Under the pieces are notes generated by a model. It did no database searches, was not told where the DNA came from, and worked only from the letters and a program-made list of their open reading frames with translations. Below, one piece after another: positions 1 to 5,753 of a stretch of 7,607 nt of DNA. Made by a program: the position numbers and the translations under genes. The first letter of the stretch is position 1. Each line of letters begins with the position of its first letter. Source of the DNA: Clostridia bacterium (GTDB taxonomy: Bacteria; Bacillota; Clostridia; Oscillospirales; QAMX01); assembly GCA_017556885.1 (NCBI GenBank), contig JAFYLV010000054.1:1-7607 (forward strand). The letters run 5' to 3'.

Positions 1-251
1 GGGGACATTCCTTTGAGTTGGATAAAAACGATATCGACCGCTGGGAGAACCTTGAAAACCATCTGCGCCTGCTTTCCGGCCGACCGGAGATCTGGTATGC
101 GGAGAACATCGAGATCTGCGACTATATCACCGCCTGCCGCGCCTGCGTTTATGAGGGCGGGAAGTTATTTAACCCCACGGAGCGGGAGATCTTCTTTATC
201 CATCGGGGCAAAAAGCACCGTCTTGCCCCCGGGAAAACGGCAGAACTCTGA
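1..251 (+). CDS. Polysaccharide deacetylase (NodB-type), C-terminal fragment
   Basis: Only the last 82 residues are present; the gene begins outside the window, and the reading frame is entered at position 3. The visible part starts GHSFELDKND, preceded by two bases that fit the end of a Trp codon, and continues through RWENLENHLRLLSG, IWYAENIEICDY and a hydrophilic tail ending at TGA 249-251. In polysaccharide deacetylases of the NodB fold from Firmicutes, a WGHSYEF-like segment near the C-terminus carries the last conserved histidine of the active site and is followed by just such an IWYATNIEIYDY-like stretch. Such enzymes remove acetyl groups from N-acetylated sugars or cell-wall polymers. 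The metal-binding Asp/His motifs lie upstream and cannot be checked, so the exact substrate is open. The TTG at 18 could mimic a start, but the family match extends upstream of it, so it is not one. A strong terminator follows 18 bases after the stop. Confidence 0.75.
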   Translation, partial: GHSFELDKNDIDRWENLENHLRLLSGRPEIWYAENIEICDYITACRACVYEGGKLFNPTEREIFFIHRGKKHRLAPGKTAEL

Positions 252-269
252 TTTTTTACCTTTACACAC

Positions 270-310
270 AAAAAAAGTGCTTATGCCTGTCGGGCATAAG
301 CACTTTTTTT
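270..310. terminator. Bidirectional intrinsic terminator
   Basis: A perfect GC-containing stem, GTGCTTATGCC (277-287) with GGCATAAGCAC (293-303), closes a 5-base loop TGTCG. It is flanked by A7 (270-276) and T7 (304-310), which can extend pairing to 18 bp. Because there is an A-run on the left and a T-run on the right, the hairpin is followed by a U-tract on either strand. It should therefore stop the deacetylase transcript coming from the left and the small minus-strand gene coming from the right. A second T6 run (312-317) strengthens the rightward side. Confidence 0.93.
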
Positions 311-464
311 ATTTTTTCGGTTTGAGCTTCAGCGAGGCAAAGACCACCGCCGTGACGCCGAGGACAAACATGACCGCGCCGTAGACGGTATCCAGATGCC
401 CGGCAAAAAAGCCGATGCACAGACCGCCGAGAACGCAGAGCATGGGATATAGCAGACGTTTCAT
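309..464 (-). CDS. Small two-helix membrane protein, 51 aa, function unknown
   Basis: Reading leftward, ATG at 464-462 opens a 51-codon frame ending in TAA at 311-309. A good Shine-Dalgarno AAGGAG (complement of 473-478) lies 8 bases before the ATG, and a plausible extended -10 promoter lies further upstream. The protein starts MKRLLYPMLC. It has a first hydrophobic helix at about residues 4-21 (rich in Leu, Gly, Cys, Phe), a short polar turn GHLDTVYG (22-29), a second helix at about 30-45 (VMFVLGVTAVVFA) and a basic tail KLKPKK. Positive charges at both ends suggest both termini are cytoplasmic. I do not recognise the family and assign no function. The RBS, promoter and immediate terminator all support a real single-gene transcript. 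Its stop codon overlaps the base of the terminator stem by two bases. Confidence 0.8.
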   Translation of the reverse strand: MKRLLYPMLCVLGGLCIGFFAGHLDTVYGAVMFVLGVTAVVFASLKLKPKK

Positions 465-472
465 GGATCCTT

Positions 473-478
473 CTCCTT
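473..478 (-). promoter_or_regulatory. Ribosome binding site of the small membrane protein gene
   Basis: The minus strand reads AAGGAG here, with 8 bases between it and the ATG at 464. This near-ideal site is the main reason to accept a 51-codon frame as a gene. Confidence 0.8.
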
Positions 479-495
479 TTTCTCCCGGTTTTTTC

Positions 496-524
496 AGTAT
501 AACACATTTTTAACCGGTCTGCAA
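496..524 (-). promoter_or_regulatory. Sigma-A type promoter for the small membrane protein gene
   Basis: On the minus strand the -10 is TATACT (complement of 496-501), preceded by TGT, which gives an extended -10. The -35 candidate is TTGCAG (complement of 519-524), with a 17-base spacer. Transcription would start near 489, leaving a leader of about 25 bases. The -35 is weak (3 of 6 consensus bases), but the extended -10 can compensate. Inferred from sequence only. Confidence 0.65.
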
Positions 525-539
525 CAAAACGGTTGTTGC
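521..539. repeat. Inverted repeat spanning both divergent -35 boxes (possible operator)
   Basis: GCAACAA (521-527) and TTGTTGC (533-539) are perfect 7-base inverted arms separated by AACGG. The centre at 530 is also the midpoint between the leftward -35 (519-524) and the rightward -35 (536-541). A dimeric regulator bound here would block both promoters. Part of the symmetry is expected, because two divergent TTG-type -35 boxes are themselves mirror images, so a regulatory role is only a suggestion. Confidence 0.4.
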
Positions 540-564
540 GCCTTTCTGAAAAATATGCTACAAT
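536..564 (+). promoter_or_regulatory. Sigma-A type promoter for the rightward operon
   Basis: The -10 is TACAAT (559-564), preceded by TGC (extended -10). The -35 candidate is TTGCGC (536-541) with a 17-base spacer. Transcription would start near 571, giving a leader of about 27 bases before the ATG at 598. The region is clearly more AT-rich than the flanking genes. This is the only convincing promoter seen upstream of the eight coding sequences of the run. Confidence 0.7.
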
Positions 565-597
565 AAACTGAATATATATGTACAGGAGACCGCAGAA

Positions 598-1350
598 ATG
601 GGCAGTGCATTGAATATTGTTAATATCATGGGTGTCCGCATCCACAATGTGACCATGCAGGAAGCGCTGGATCACCTTGCCGGCATGCTTGCCTGCGGGG
701 AAAAGGGCTACGTTGTCACGCCCAACGCCGAGATCGTCTATCTCGGCCGCAAGGATGAAGCTGCCCGGGCGGTGCTCAACGGCGCGGCCCTTTCCGTGCC
801 CGACGGCATCGGCGTTGTGCGCGCCGCCTCCGTTTACGGAACTCCGGTGAAGGAAAAGGTCGCCGGCGTGGAGCTTGCGGAAAAGCTGCTGCCCATCCTT
901 GTACAGCAGGACAAGAGCCTTTACATCCTCGGCGCCAAGCCCGGCGTTGCCGAGCGTGCGGCAAAGAACCTTGCGGAGAAGTATCCCGGGCTGCGTATCG
1001 CCGGCGTACACGACGGCTATTTCAAGGAGGACAGCGAGGTGCTTCCCGGCATTCAAGGATCCGGGGCGGACGTTTGCTTCGTCTGCCTCGGTGCTCCCAA
1101 GCAGGAATACTGGATGCAGAAAAATCTCGCAGCCTCCGGCTGCAGCCTCATGCTCGGCGTTGGCGGCTCCGTGGACATTTACGCCGGAGAGGCCCAGCGC
1201 GCCCCGAAGATCTTTATCAAGCTGGGACTGGAGTGGTTCTACCGCCTGCTCCGGGAGCCCCGCCGCATCGGCCGCATGATGAGCCTGCCGAAGTTCCTTC
1301 TGCTGGCCATGGGTGACCGCATCAAAGGAAAGAAATGGAGTGACGAGTAA
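598..1350 (+). CDS. WecG/TagA/CpsF family glycosyltransferase
   Basis: This 250-residue protein matches the full length of the WecG/TagA/CpsF family (GT26). Members transfer a sugar, typically N-acetylmannosamine from its UDP form, to a lipid-linked GlcNAc on undecaprenyl diphosphate at the inner face of the membrane. They act early in teichoic acid or other envelope-polymer synthesis. Visible motifs are IMGVRIHNVTMQEAL (10-24), VTPNAE (40-45), PDGIGVV (68-74), the GAPKQEYW box (165-172), and GVGGSVDIYAGE followed by RAP (186-202). Thr41 and Asp69 correspond by motif to catalytic residues described for TagA. The basic, amphipathic tail WFYRLLREPRR onward (212-250) resembles the appendage that docks TagA-like enzymes on the membrane. 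AGGAG at 584-588 lies 9 bases before the ATG. The stop shares its last base with the thyX start (TAATG). The family is certain; whether the product is teichoic acid linkage unit or a capsule-like polymer is not shown. Confidence 0.92.
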   Translation: MGSALNIVNIMGVRIHNVTMQEALDHLAGMLACGEKGYVVTPNAEIVYLGRKDEAARAVLNGAALSVPDGIGVVRAASVYGTPVKEKVAGVELAEKLLPILVQQDKSLYILGAKPGVAERAAKNLAEKYPGLRIAGVHDGYFKEDSEVLPGIQGSGADVCFVCLGAPKQEYWMQKNLAASGCSLMLGVGGSVDIYAGEAQRAPKIFIKLGLEWFYRLLREPRRIGRMMSLPKFLLLAMGDRIKGKKWSDE

Positions 1351-2117
1351 TGAAGGTCAAACTCATTTGCCATACCCCCGATCCCGAGCGTCTGGTGGCT
1401 GCCGCCGCCCGCGTGTGCTATTCCGCCGACGGCTTTGACGAGGAAATGGATAAGCTCACCCCCGAGCGGGTGGACAAATTCGTTCATATGCTCACCGAGA
1501 TCGGCCACGAGAGCCCTATCGAGCACGCCACCTTTACCTTCGATATCGACGGCGTCTCCCGCTCCCTGCTGGCGCAGATCACCCGTCACCGCATCGCCTC
1601 CTTCTCCGTGCGCTCCCAGCGCTACGTGAAGTTTGACGATTTCCGCTTTGTCGTTCCCCCGGCCATCGCCGCAAACCTGGAGGCCAGCGCGGAGTACACC
1701 CGCGCCATGGAGGAATGTATGGCGCACTACCGCAGCCTGACCGATATCCTCTACCGCGGTCACTACGAGGCTCTGCTCGCCGAAGGTCTTGACGAAAAGA
1801 CCGCCGCAAAACAGGCGGAAAAGACCGCCATCGAGGATGCCCGCTTTGTGCTGCCCAATGCCGCCGAGACCCGCATCATGATGACCATGAACGCCCGCTC
1901 GCTCTACAATTTCTTCCGCCTGCGCTGCTGCAACCGCGCCCAGTGGGAGATCCGCGACCTTGCCTGGGCGATGCTTGCCGAGGTGCGCCGCGTTGCCCCG
2001 ACCCTCTTTGCAAATGCAGGCCCCGCCTGCCTCACCGGCGCCTGCGATCAGGGCCGCATGAGCTGCAAAAAGATGGTGGAGGTCCGTCGCCGCTCCGAGA
2101 CACTTTGTGAAAAATAA
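1350..2117 (+). CDS. thyX: Flavin-dependent thymidylate synthase ThyX
   Basis: ThyX makes dTMP from dUMP, using methylene-tetrahydrofolate for carbon, with FAD and NADPH for reduction; it is unrelated to ThyA. The 255-residue protein has GHESPIEH (52-59) and the diagnostic RHRX7S motif RHRIASFSVRS (79-89), followed by QRY. It also has the substrate-binding segment SLYNFFRLR with AQWEIR (184-202), in which Arg192 matches the dUMP-binding arginine. The C-terminus carries three cysteines, Cys227, Cys232 and Cys239, in the order CLTGAC then MSC. I believe a similar Cys-containing tail occurs in other anaerobe ThyX proteins, but its role is not shown. The ATG overlaps the last base of the previous stop, with GGAG at 1337-1340 spaced 9 bases away. 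The next gene, dTMP kinase, takes the product one step further. Confidence 0.96.
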   Translation: MKVKLICHTPDPERLVAAAARVCYSADGFDEEMDKLTPERVDKFVHMLTEIGHESPIEHATFTFDIDGVSRSLLAQITRHRIASFSVRSQRYVKFDDFRFVVPPAIAANLEASAEYTRAMEECMAHYRSLTDILYRGHYEALLAEGLDEKTAAKQAEKTAIEDARFVLPNAAETRIMMTMNARSLYNFFRLRCCNRAQWEIRDLAWAMLAEVRRVAPTLFANAGPACLTGACDQGRMSCKKMVEVRRRSETLCEK

Positions 2118-2141
2118 GAAAACGTAAGGAATTTTTGCCAG

Positions 2142-2813
2142 ATGAAGGGTAAACTCGTGGTCCTTGAGGGTGTGGATGCCTCCGGCAAGACCACCCAGTA
2201 TGAGCTTCTGAAGTCCCGCCTTGCCGCCGACGGCGTGGCGGTCTGTCCCATCACCTTCCCCTGCTATGAAAGCCCCTCCAGCGCGCCGGTGCGCATGTAT
2301 CTGGACGGACAGTTCGGCACCCGGCCGGAGGATGTCAACGCCTACGCCGCCTCTGCCCTGTACGCGGTGGACCGCTTTGCCTCCTACAAGACCGACTGGG
2401 GAAAGGCCTACGAGGAGGGCGGCTTCATTCTTGCCGCCCGCTACACCACCTCCAATGCCGTCCATCAGGCGGCAAAGCTCCCCGAGGGGGAGCGGGAGGC
2501 CTATCTTTCCTGGCTGTACGAATTTGAATTTGAAAAGATGGGGCTTCCGAAGCCCGATCTCGTCCTCTTCCTGGACGTGCCCCCGGAGATCTCCTTAAAG
2601 CTTCTTGCCGCCCGCCGGGATGCGACCGGCCAGCGGGATATCCACGAGGAGGATCCCGGCTATCTGACCCGGTGCTACACCGCCGCCGTCACCGCCGCGG
2701 AGCACTACGGCTGGGCCCGCATCCACTGCACCGACGGAGAAGATCTCCGCACGGTGGAGGACATTTCCAACGAACTTTACGCCCGCATCCGGGCGCTTCT
2801 CGACCCCAGATAA
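2142..2813 (+). CDS. tmk: dTMP kinase (thymidylate kinase), clostridial subtype
   Basis: This kinase phosphorylates dTMP to dTDP with ATP, the step after ThyX. Its 223 residues include the P-loop GVDASGKTTQ (10-19), a TFP.Y segment (38-42), NAYAASALYAVDRFASYK (66-83), the acceptor-site segment ARYTTSNAVHQ (99-109), LVLFLDVPPE (140-149) and a lid region R.....G.RDIHEEDPGYL (158-175). The segments TTSN.VHQ and DIHE.D..YL mark the clostridial subtype rather than the E. coli type. The striking feature is Ala99 where the family has the Asp of the DR(Y/H) motif; the codon is GCC, one base from GAC. Everything else, including length and frame, looks intact, so I call it functional with reservation. 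An AAGGA (2126-2130) lies 11 bases before the ATG. The 24-base gap after thyX is the longest in the operon. Confidence 0.9.
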   Translation: MKGKLVVLEGVDASGKTTQYELLKSRLAADGVAVCPITFPCYESPSSAPVRMYLDGQFGTRPEDVNAYAASALYAVDRFASYKTDWGKAYEEGGFILAARYTTSNAVHQAAKLPEGEREAYLSWLYEFEFEKMGLPKPDLVLFLDVPPEISLKLLAARRDATGQRDIHEEDPGYLTRCYTAAVTAAEHYGWARIHCTDGEDLRTVEDISNELYARIRALLDPR

Positions 2814-2818
2814 GGAGG
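2812..2818 (+). promoter_or_regulatory. Strong ribosome binding site for the DJ-1 family gene
   Basis: A full AAGGAGG begins inside the TAA stop of the tmk gene and lies 10 bases before the ATG at 2829. It fixes the start of the DJ-1 gene and suggests efficient, possibly coupled, translation. Confidence 0.85.
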
Positions 2819-2828
2819 ATTTTCAAAC

Positions 2829-3392
2829 ATGGTATGTGTCATTCTTGCCGATGGCTTTGAGGAAATGGAGGCCATCGCCCCCATCGATCTTCTGCGCCGC
2901 GCGGGCGTTGAGGTGGTCACCGCCTCCATCATGGAAAGCCGCCGCGTCACCGGCGGCCACGGAATACCCATGGAAGCCGATGCGCTGCTTTCCGACATTT
3001 CCGGCACCTGCGAGATGGTTGTACTGCCCGGCGGGCTCGGCTGCCTTGAAAACATGCAGAAGAGCGCCGCACTGACGGAATTTCTCCGGGCGCAGGATGC
3101 CGCGGGCGCAAAGCTTGCCGCCATCTGCGCCGCCCCCACCCACCTGTCCGCCCTTGGTCTTCTGCGGGGCGCTCACGCCGTGTGCTATCCCGATATGAAG
3201 GACGCGCTTTCCGACGGAAAGTACTGCGAGGATCAGTCCGTGGTGCGGGACGGCCGCATCATCACCGGCGAGGCCACCGGCAGCGCCACGGAATTTGCCC
3301 TGAAGCTCGTGGAGGCTGTCTGCGGCTGGGAGGCTTCCGAGCGCGTGCGTAAATCCATCCATTTCACCAGCCACACCAAGGGTCTGGACTAA
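2829..3392 (+). CDS. DJ-1/PfpI family protein
   Basis: A 187-residue cytoplasmic protein with the complete DJ-1 (ThiJ/YajL-like) fold. It opens VCVILADGFEEMEAIAPIDLL, in which Glu14 matches the glutamate that contacts the reactive cysteine. The segment VVLPGGLG is at 64-71. The nucleophile elbow AAICAAPTHL follows, with Cys100 in the place of human DJ-1 Cys106. The protein ends with the usual FTSHTKGLD. The family is linked to oxidative and carbonyl stress, with glyoxalase or proposed deglycase activity, but precise function differs between members and is debated. Four further cysteines are visible before residue 125 (3, 61, 72 and one near 119). The operon position between nucleotide and cell-wall genes does not explain its role. 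The start is secure because of the AAGGAGG site upstream. Confidence 0.92.
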   Translation: MVCVILADGFEEMEAIAPIDLLRRAGVEVVTASIMESRRVTGGHGIPMEADALLSDISGTCEMVVLPGGLGCLENMQKSAALTEFLRAQDAAGAKLAAICAAPTHLSALGLLRGAHAVCYPDMKDALSDGKYCEDQSVVRDGRIITGEATGSATEFALKLVEAVCGWEASERVRKSIHFTSHTKGLD

Positions 3393-3400
3393 AGAAAAGA

Positions 3401-4510
3401 GTGAAAAACGTGGCAAAAAAAGTAAAACACACCGCTGACCGTCCCGTCAGCGGCATACAGGTCTACTGGAGCACCGTGCGGTACGTGGGCTTTATTCTCA
3501 TCTGTGCCGTCATTTTGAGTACCGTGATCCTGCTTCTCTGCAACGATATGTTCTCCTTTGTCAAGGCGGACGCAAACTTCACCATCGTCATCACCGAGCA
3601 GAACGACACCGCCGCCGCGGTGGCCGGGGATCTCAAAACCAGCGGCATTATCAACAATCCCCTCTTCTTCCGCTTCTATGCCTTTCTGACGGGAGACCGC
3701 AAGCTTTCTACCGGCACCTTTGAGCTTTCCTCCTCCATGGGATACGAAGCGATCCTTTTGAAGATCGGCAAAAAGAATGCTCCGCGCCCCACGGTCAATG
3801 TTACCGTTCCGGAGGGCTATACCCAGAAGGAGCTCTTTGCGCTGTTGGAGGAAAAGGGCGTCTGCCCCGCCGCCGACCTGCACAAATCCGTGGTGGAAGA
3901 CACCTTCAGCTATTCTTTCCTGGAGGGCAAGACCCCTTCGGAGACTTGGCTTGAGGGCTATCTCTTCCCCGATACCTACACTTTCTATGTGGATGACACC
4001 CCCAAGCGCGTCATCAAGAAGTTCCTTGCAAACTTCTCCAATAAAATGACCACCACCCTGCGCCAGCAGGCACAGTCCCTCGGTCTGACGCTGGAGGAGG
4101 TCATCATTGTCGCCTCCATGGTCGAGGAGGAGGCCCGTGTGGACGAGGACCGCAAGGTCATTGCCTCGGTTATCTACAACCGTCTGGAAAGCGCCGATTT
4201 TGCCAAGCTGCAGATCGATGCGACGGTCATCTATGCCCTTGGCGAGCATAAGGATAAGCTCACCGATGCCGACCTGAAGATCAACAGCCCCTACAACACC
4301 TACGTGGTGGAGGGGCTGCCGAAGGGACCCATCTCCAACCCCGGTCTGAACTCCATCTACGCCGCCCTTTATCCTGCCACCTCCCAGTATTATTACTACG
4401 TGGCACGGCCCGACGGCTCCCACTACTTTGCCAAAACCAGCGCCCAGCACCAGGCAAACATCAAAAAGGCGCAGGCTGAGTTTGACGCAAAGCTTACCCC
4501 GGCAGCATGA
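3401..4510 (+). CDS. mltG: Endolytic murein transglycosylase MltG (YceG family)
   Basis: MltG cuts nascent glycan strands within the polymer and is proposed to end peptidoglycan chain growth; it is anchored in the membrane with its catalytic domain outside. The 369-residue protein has a basic cytoplasmic N-terminus (1-27), one transmembrane helix (about 28-47), a LysM-like region (about 57-125) and then the catalytic YceG domain. Signatures are VPEGYTQKEL (136-145), LEGYLFPDTYTF (184-195), VASMVEEEA (237-245) and VIYNRLE (257-263), then LQIDATVIYALG (270-281). Glu242 matches the catalytic Glu218 of E. coli MltG. The start is uncertain: GTG at 3401 and GTG at 3410 are both in frame and neither has a strong Shine-Dalgarno. 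The second gives MAKKVKH and better spacing from the GAAAAGAG stretch before it. The gap to the DJ-1 gene is 8 bases, and the stop overlaps the next start (ATGA). Confidence 0.94.
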   Translation: MKNVAKKVKHTADRPVSGIQVYWSTVRYVGFILICAVILSTVILLLCNDMFSFVKADANFTIVITEQNDTAAAVAGDLKTSGIINNPLFFRFYAFLTGDRKLSTGTFELSSSMGYEAILLKIGKKNAPRPTVNVTVPEGYTQKELFALLEEKGVCPAADLHKSVVEDTFSYSFLEGKTPSETWLEGYLFPDTYTFYVDDTPKRVIKKFLANFSNKMTTTLRQQAQSLGLTLEEVIIVASMVEEEARVDEDRKVIASVIYNRLESADFAKLQIDATVIYALGEHKDKLTDADLKINSPYNTYVVEGLPKGPISNPGLNSIYAALYPATSQYYYYVARPDGSHYFAKTSAQHQANIKKAQAEFDAKLTPAA

Positions 4511-5736
4511 CAGAAAGAAAACTGCCTGAGCTTCTCGCCCCGGCGGGAGACCCGGAAAAACTCCGGGCAGCCATCGATTTCGGGGCGGATGCCGTTTATC
4601 TTGCGGGCAAGGCCTACGGCATGCGCAGCAATGCGGGCAATTTTCTGCCCGACGAGCTGACGGAGGCCATCCGCACCGCCCACGCGGCGGGTGTAAAGGT
4701 CTACGTCACCGTCAACACCATGCCGAGAAACGACGAGCTTTCCGCCCTGCCCGAATATCTTGCCTTTCTTTCCCGCGCCGGGGCAGATGCCGTCATCGTG
4801 GCGGACCCCGGTGTGGCCGCCATGGCGCGGAAGTTCGCGCCGGACGTGCCCATGCACGTCAGCACCCAGGCCTGCGTGACCAATTATGCCGCCGCCCTTG
4901 CCTGGCGCGAGCTCGGCGCAAGCCGCATCGTCCTCGCCCGGGAGCTTACCCTGCCGGAGATCGCTGAGATCCGCGAGCGCATCCCGGCGGAGCTTGAGCT
5001 GGAATGCTTTGTGCACGGCGCCATGTGCGTGGCCTATTCCGGCCGCTGCCTGCTCTCCTCCGCCCTCATGGGGCGGGATGCCTCCCGCGGGATGTGTACC
5101 CAGCCCTGCCGCTGGAGCTATTCCCTGGTGGAGGAAAAGCGCCCGGGCATCTACATCCCCGTGGAAGAGGCCGAGGGCGAAAGCTACGTTTTCAACTCCT
5201 GCGATCTGCGCATGATCGAGCATATCCCTGCCCTTGCTGCCGCCGGCATCGATTCTCTCAAGATCGAGGGACGGGGAAAGACGGCCTACTATGCCGCCGC
5301 CATCACCAATGCCTACCGCATCGCCCTGGACGGCTATGCGGAAAAGGGCGATGCATGGACCTGCTCGCCGGAGCTGCTTTCCGAGACGGAAAAGCTCAGC
5401 CACCGTCCCTACGACACCGGATTTTTCTTTGGCAAGCACGATCTGCAGTCCCGCCGCAGCGGGGATTACATCCGTCCCTGGGATCTCGCCGCGCTGCAGC
5501 TTTCCCGCGAGGGTCAGACCGCCGTGCTGCGCCAGAAAAACTTCTTTGCCCCCGGCGACCGGCTGGAATGGCTCATCCCGAGGACGATGCCCCGGCCGGC
5601 GACCCTTTTGTCCCTGCAGGACGAGGAGGGCACCTCCCTGGATGCCGCCCGGCATCCGCTGCAGACCGTGCGCGCCCGCTTTGCCGAAGAAGTCCCCGAA
5701 GGCGCGATCCTCCGCAAAATGATACAAAATCTGTAA
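4507..5736 (+). CDS. U32 family protein, likely tRNA U34 hydroxylation factor (TrhP/YegQ type)
   Basis: A 409-residue protein of the 'peptidase U32' family. It starts PELLAPAGDPEKLRAAIDFGADAVYL (7-32), the classic N-terminus, and has MHVSTQACVTN (116-126). The U32 signature ECFVHGAMCVAYSGRCLLS spans 166-184, followed by RGMCTQPCRW (194-203) and SLKIEGRGK. Cys174, Cys181, Cys197 and Cys201 are placed as the expected iron-sulfur cluster ligands. Although named peptidases, characterised members E. coli TrhP (YegQ) and B. subtilis TrhP1/TrhP2 (YrrN/YrrO) act in prephenate-dependent 5-hydroxylation of uridine 34 in tRNA. The length and C-terminal domain fit the longer, YrrO-like type, and mltG lies immediately upstream, as its homologue does a few genes upstream in B. 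subtilis. No Shine-Dalgarno is visible; the ATG overlaps the mltG stop by four bases, implying coupled translation. Collagenase-like U32 proteins are the main alternative. Confidence 0.85.
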   Translation: MTERKLPELLAPAGDPEKLRAAIDFGADAVYLAGKAYGMRSNAGNFLPDELTEAIRTAHAAGVKVYVTVNTMPRNDELSALPEYLAFLSRAGADAVIVADPGVAAMARKFAPDVPMHVSTQACVTNYAAALAWRELGASRIVLARELTLPEIAEIRERIPAELELECFVHGAMCVAYSGRCLLSSALMGRDASRGMCTQPCRWSYSLVEEKRPGIYIPVEEAEGESYVFNSCDLRMIEHIPALAAAGIDSLKIEGRGKTAYYAAAITNAYRIALDGYAEKGDAWTCSPELLSETEKLSHRPYDTGFFFGKHDLQSRRSGDYIRPWDLAALQLSREGQTAVLRQKNFFAPGDRLEWLIPRTMPRPATLLSLQDEEGTSLDAARHPLQTVRARFAEEVPEGAILRKMIQNL

Positions 5737-5737
5737 G

Positions 5738-5743
5738 AAGGGA
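5738..5743 (+). promoter_or_regulatory. Ribosome binding site for the HAD hydrolase gene
   Basis: AAGGGA lies 10 bases before ATG 5754. The HAD frame stays open for about 750 bases upstream into the U32 gene, so this site, together with the end of U32 coding at 5736, decides the start. Confidence 0.75.
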
Positions 5744-5753
5744 TCCCATACAT

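Noticed and set aside
13..384. Forward 123-codon frame starting at TTG 13 and crossing the terminator.
   Set aside because: It runs through the deacetylase end, a strong terminator and the opposite-strand small gene, and its product has no recognisable features.
578..613. Eleven-codon upstream frame ATG 578 to TGA 613 overlapping the wecG-type start, a possible leader peptide.
   Set aside because: No Shine-Dalgarno precedes it, it lies about 7 bases from the predicted transcript start, and the product shows no regulatory codon pattern.
262..1056. Minus-strand 264-codon frame covering the small gene region and part of the glycosyltransferase.
   Set aside because: It is in a different frame from the well-signalled 51-codon gene, crosses the divergent promoters and the terminator, and resembles no family.
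2118..2141. Gap between thyX and tmk as a site for an internal promoter or attenuator.
   Set aside because: Its 24 bases hold only an AAGGA ribosome site and an A/T stretch; no hairpin or -10/-35 pair is visible.
1239..2465. Long antisense open frame of 408 codons opposite wecG, thyX and tmk, and similar long antisense frames at 3389-4450, 4423-5727, 5514-6629 and 6431-7390.
   Set aside because: They mirror strongly supported genes, have low-complexity Gly/Ala/His-rich products with no family motifs, and lack ribosome sites. GC-rich codon use leaves the opposite strand open.
5004..5753. Upstream extension of the HAD frame into the U32 gene, giving a 526-residue product.
   Set aside because: The extra 250 residues are Arg/Pro/His-rich shadow sequence inside an intact U32 gene. 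The HAD fold begins just after ATG 5754, which has its own ribosome site.
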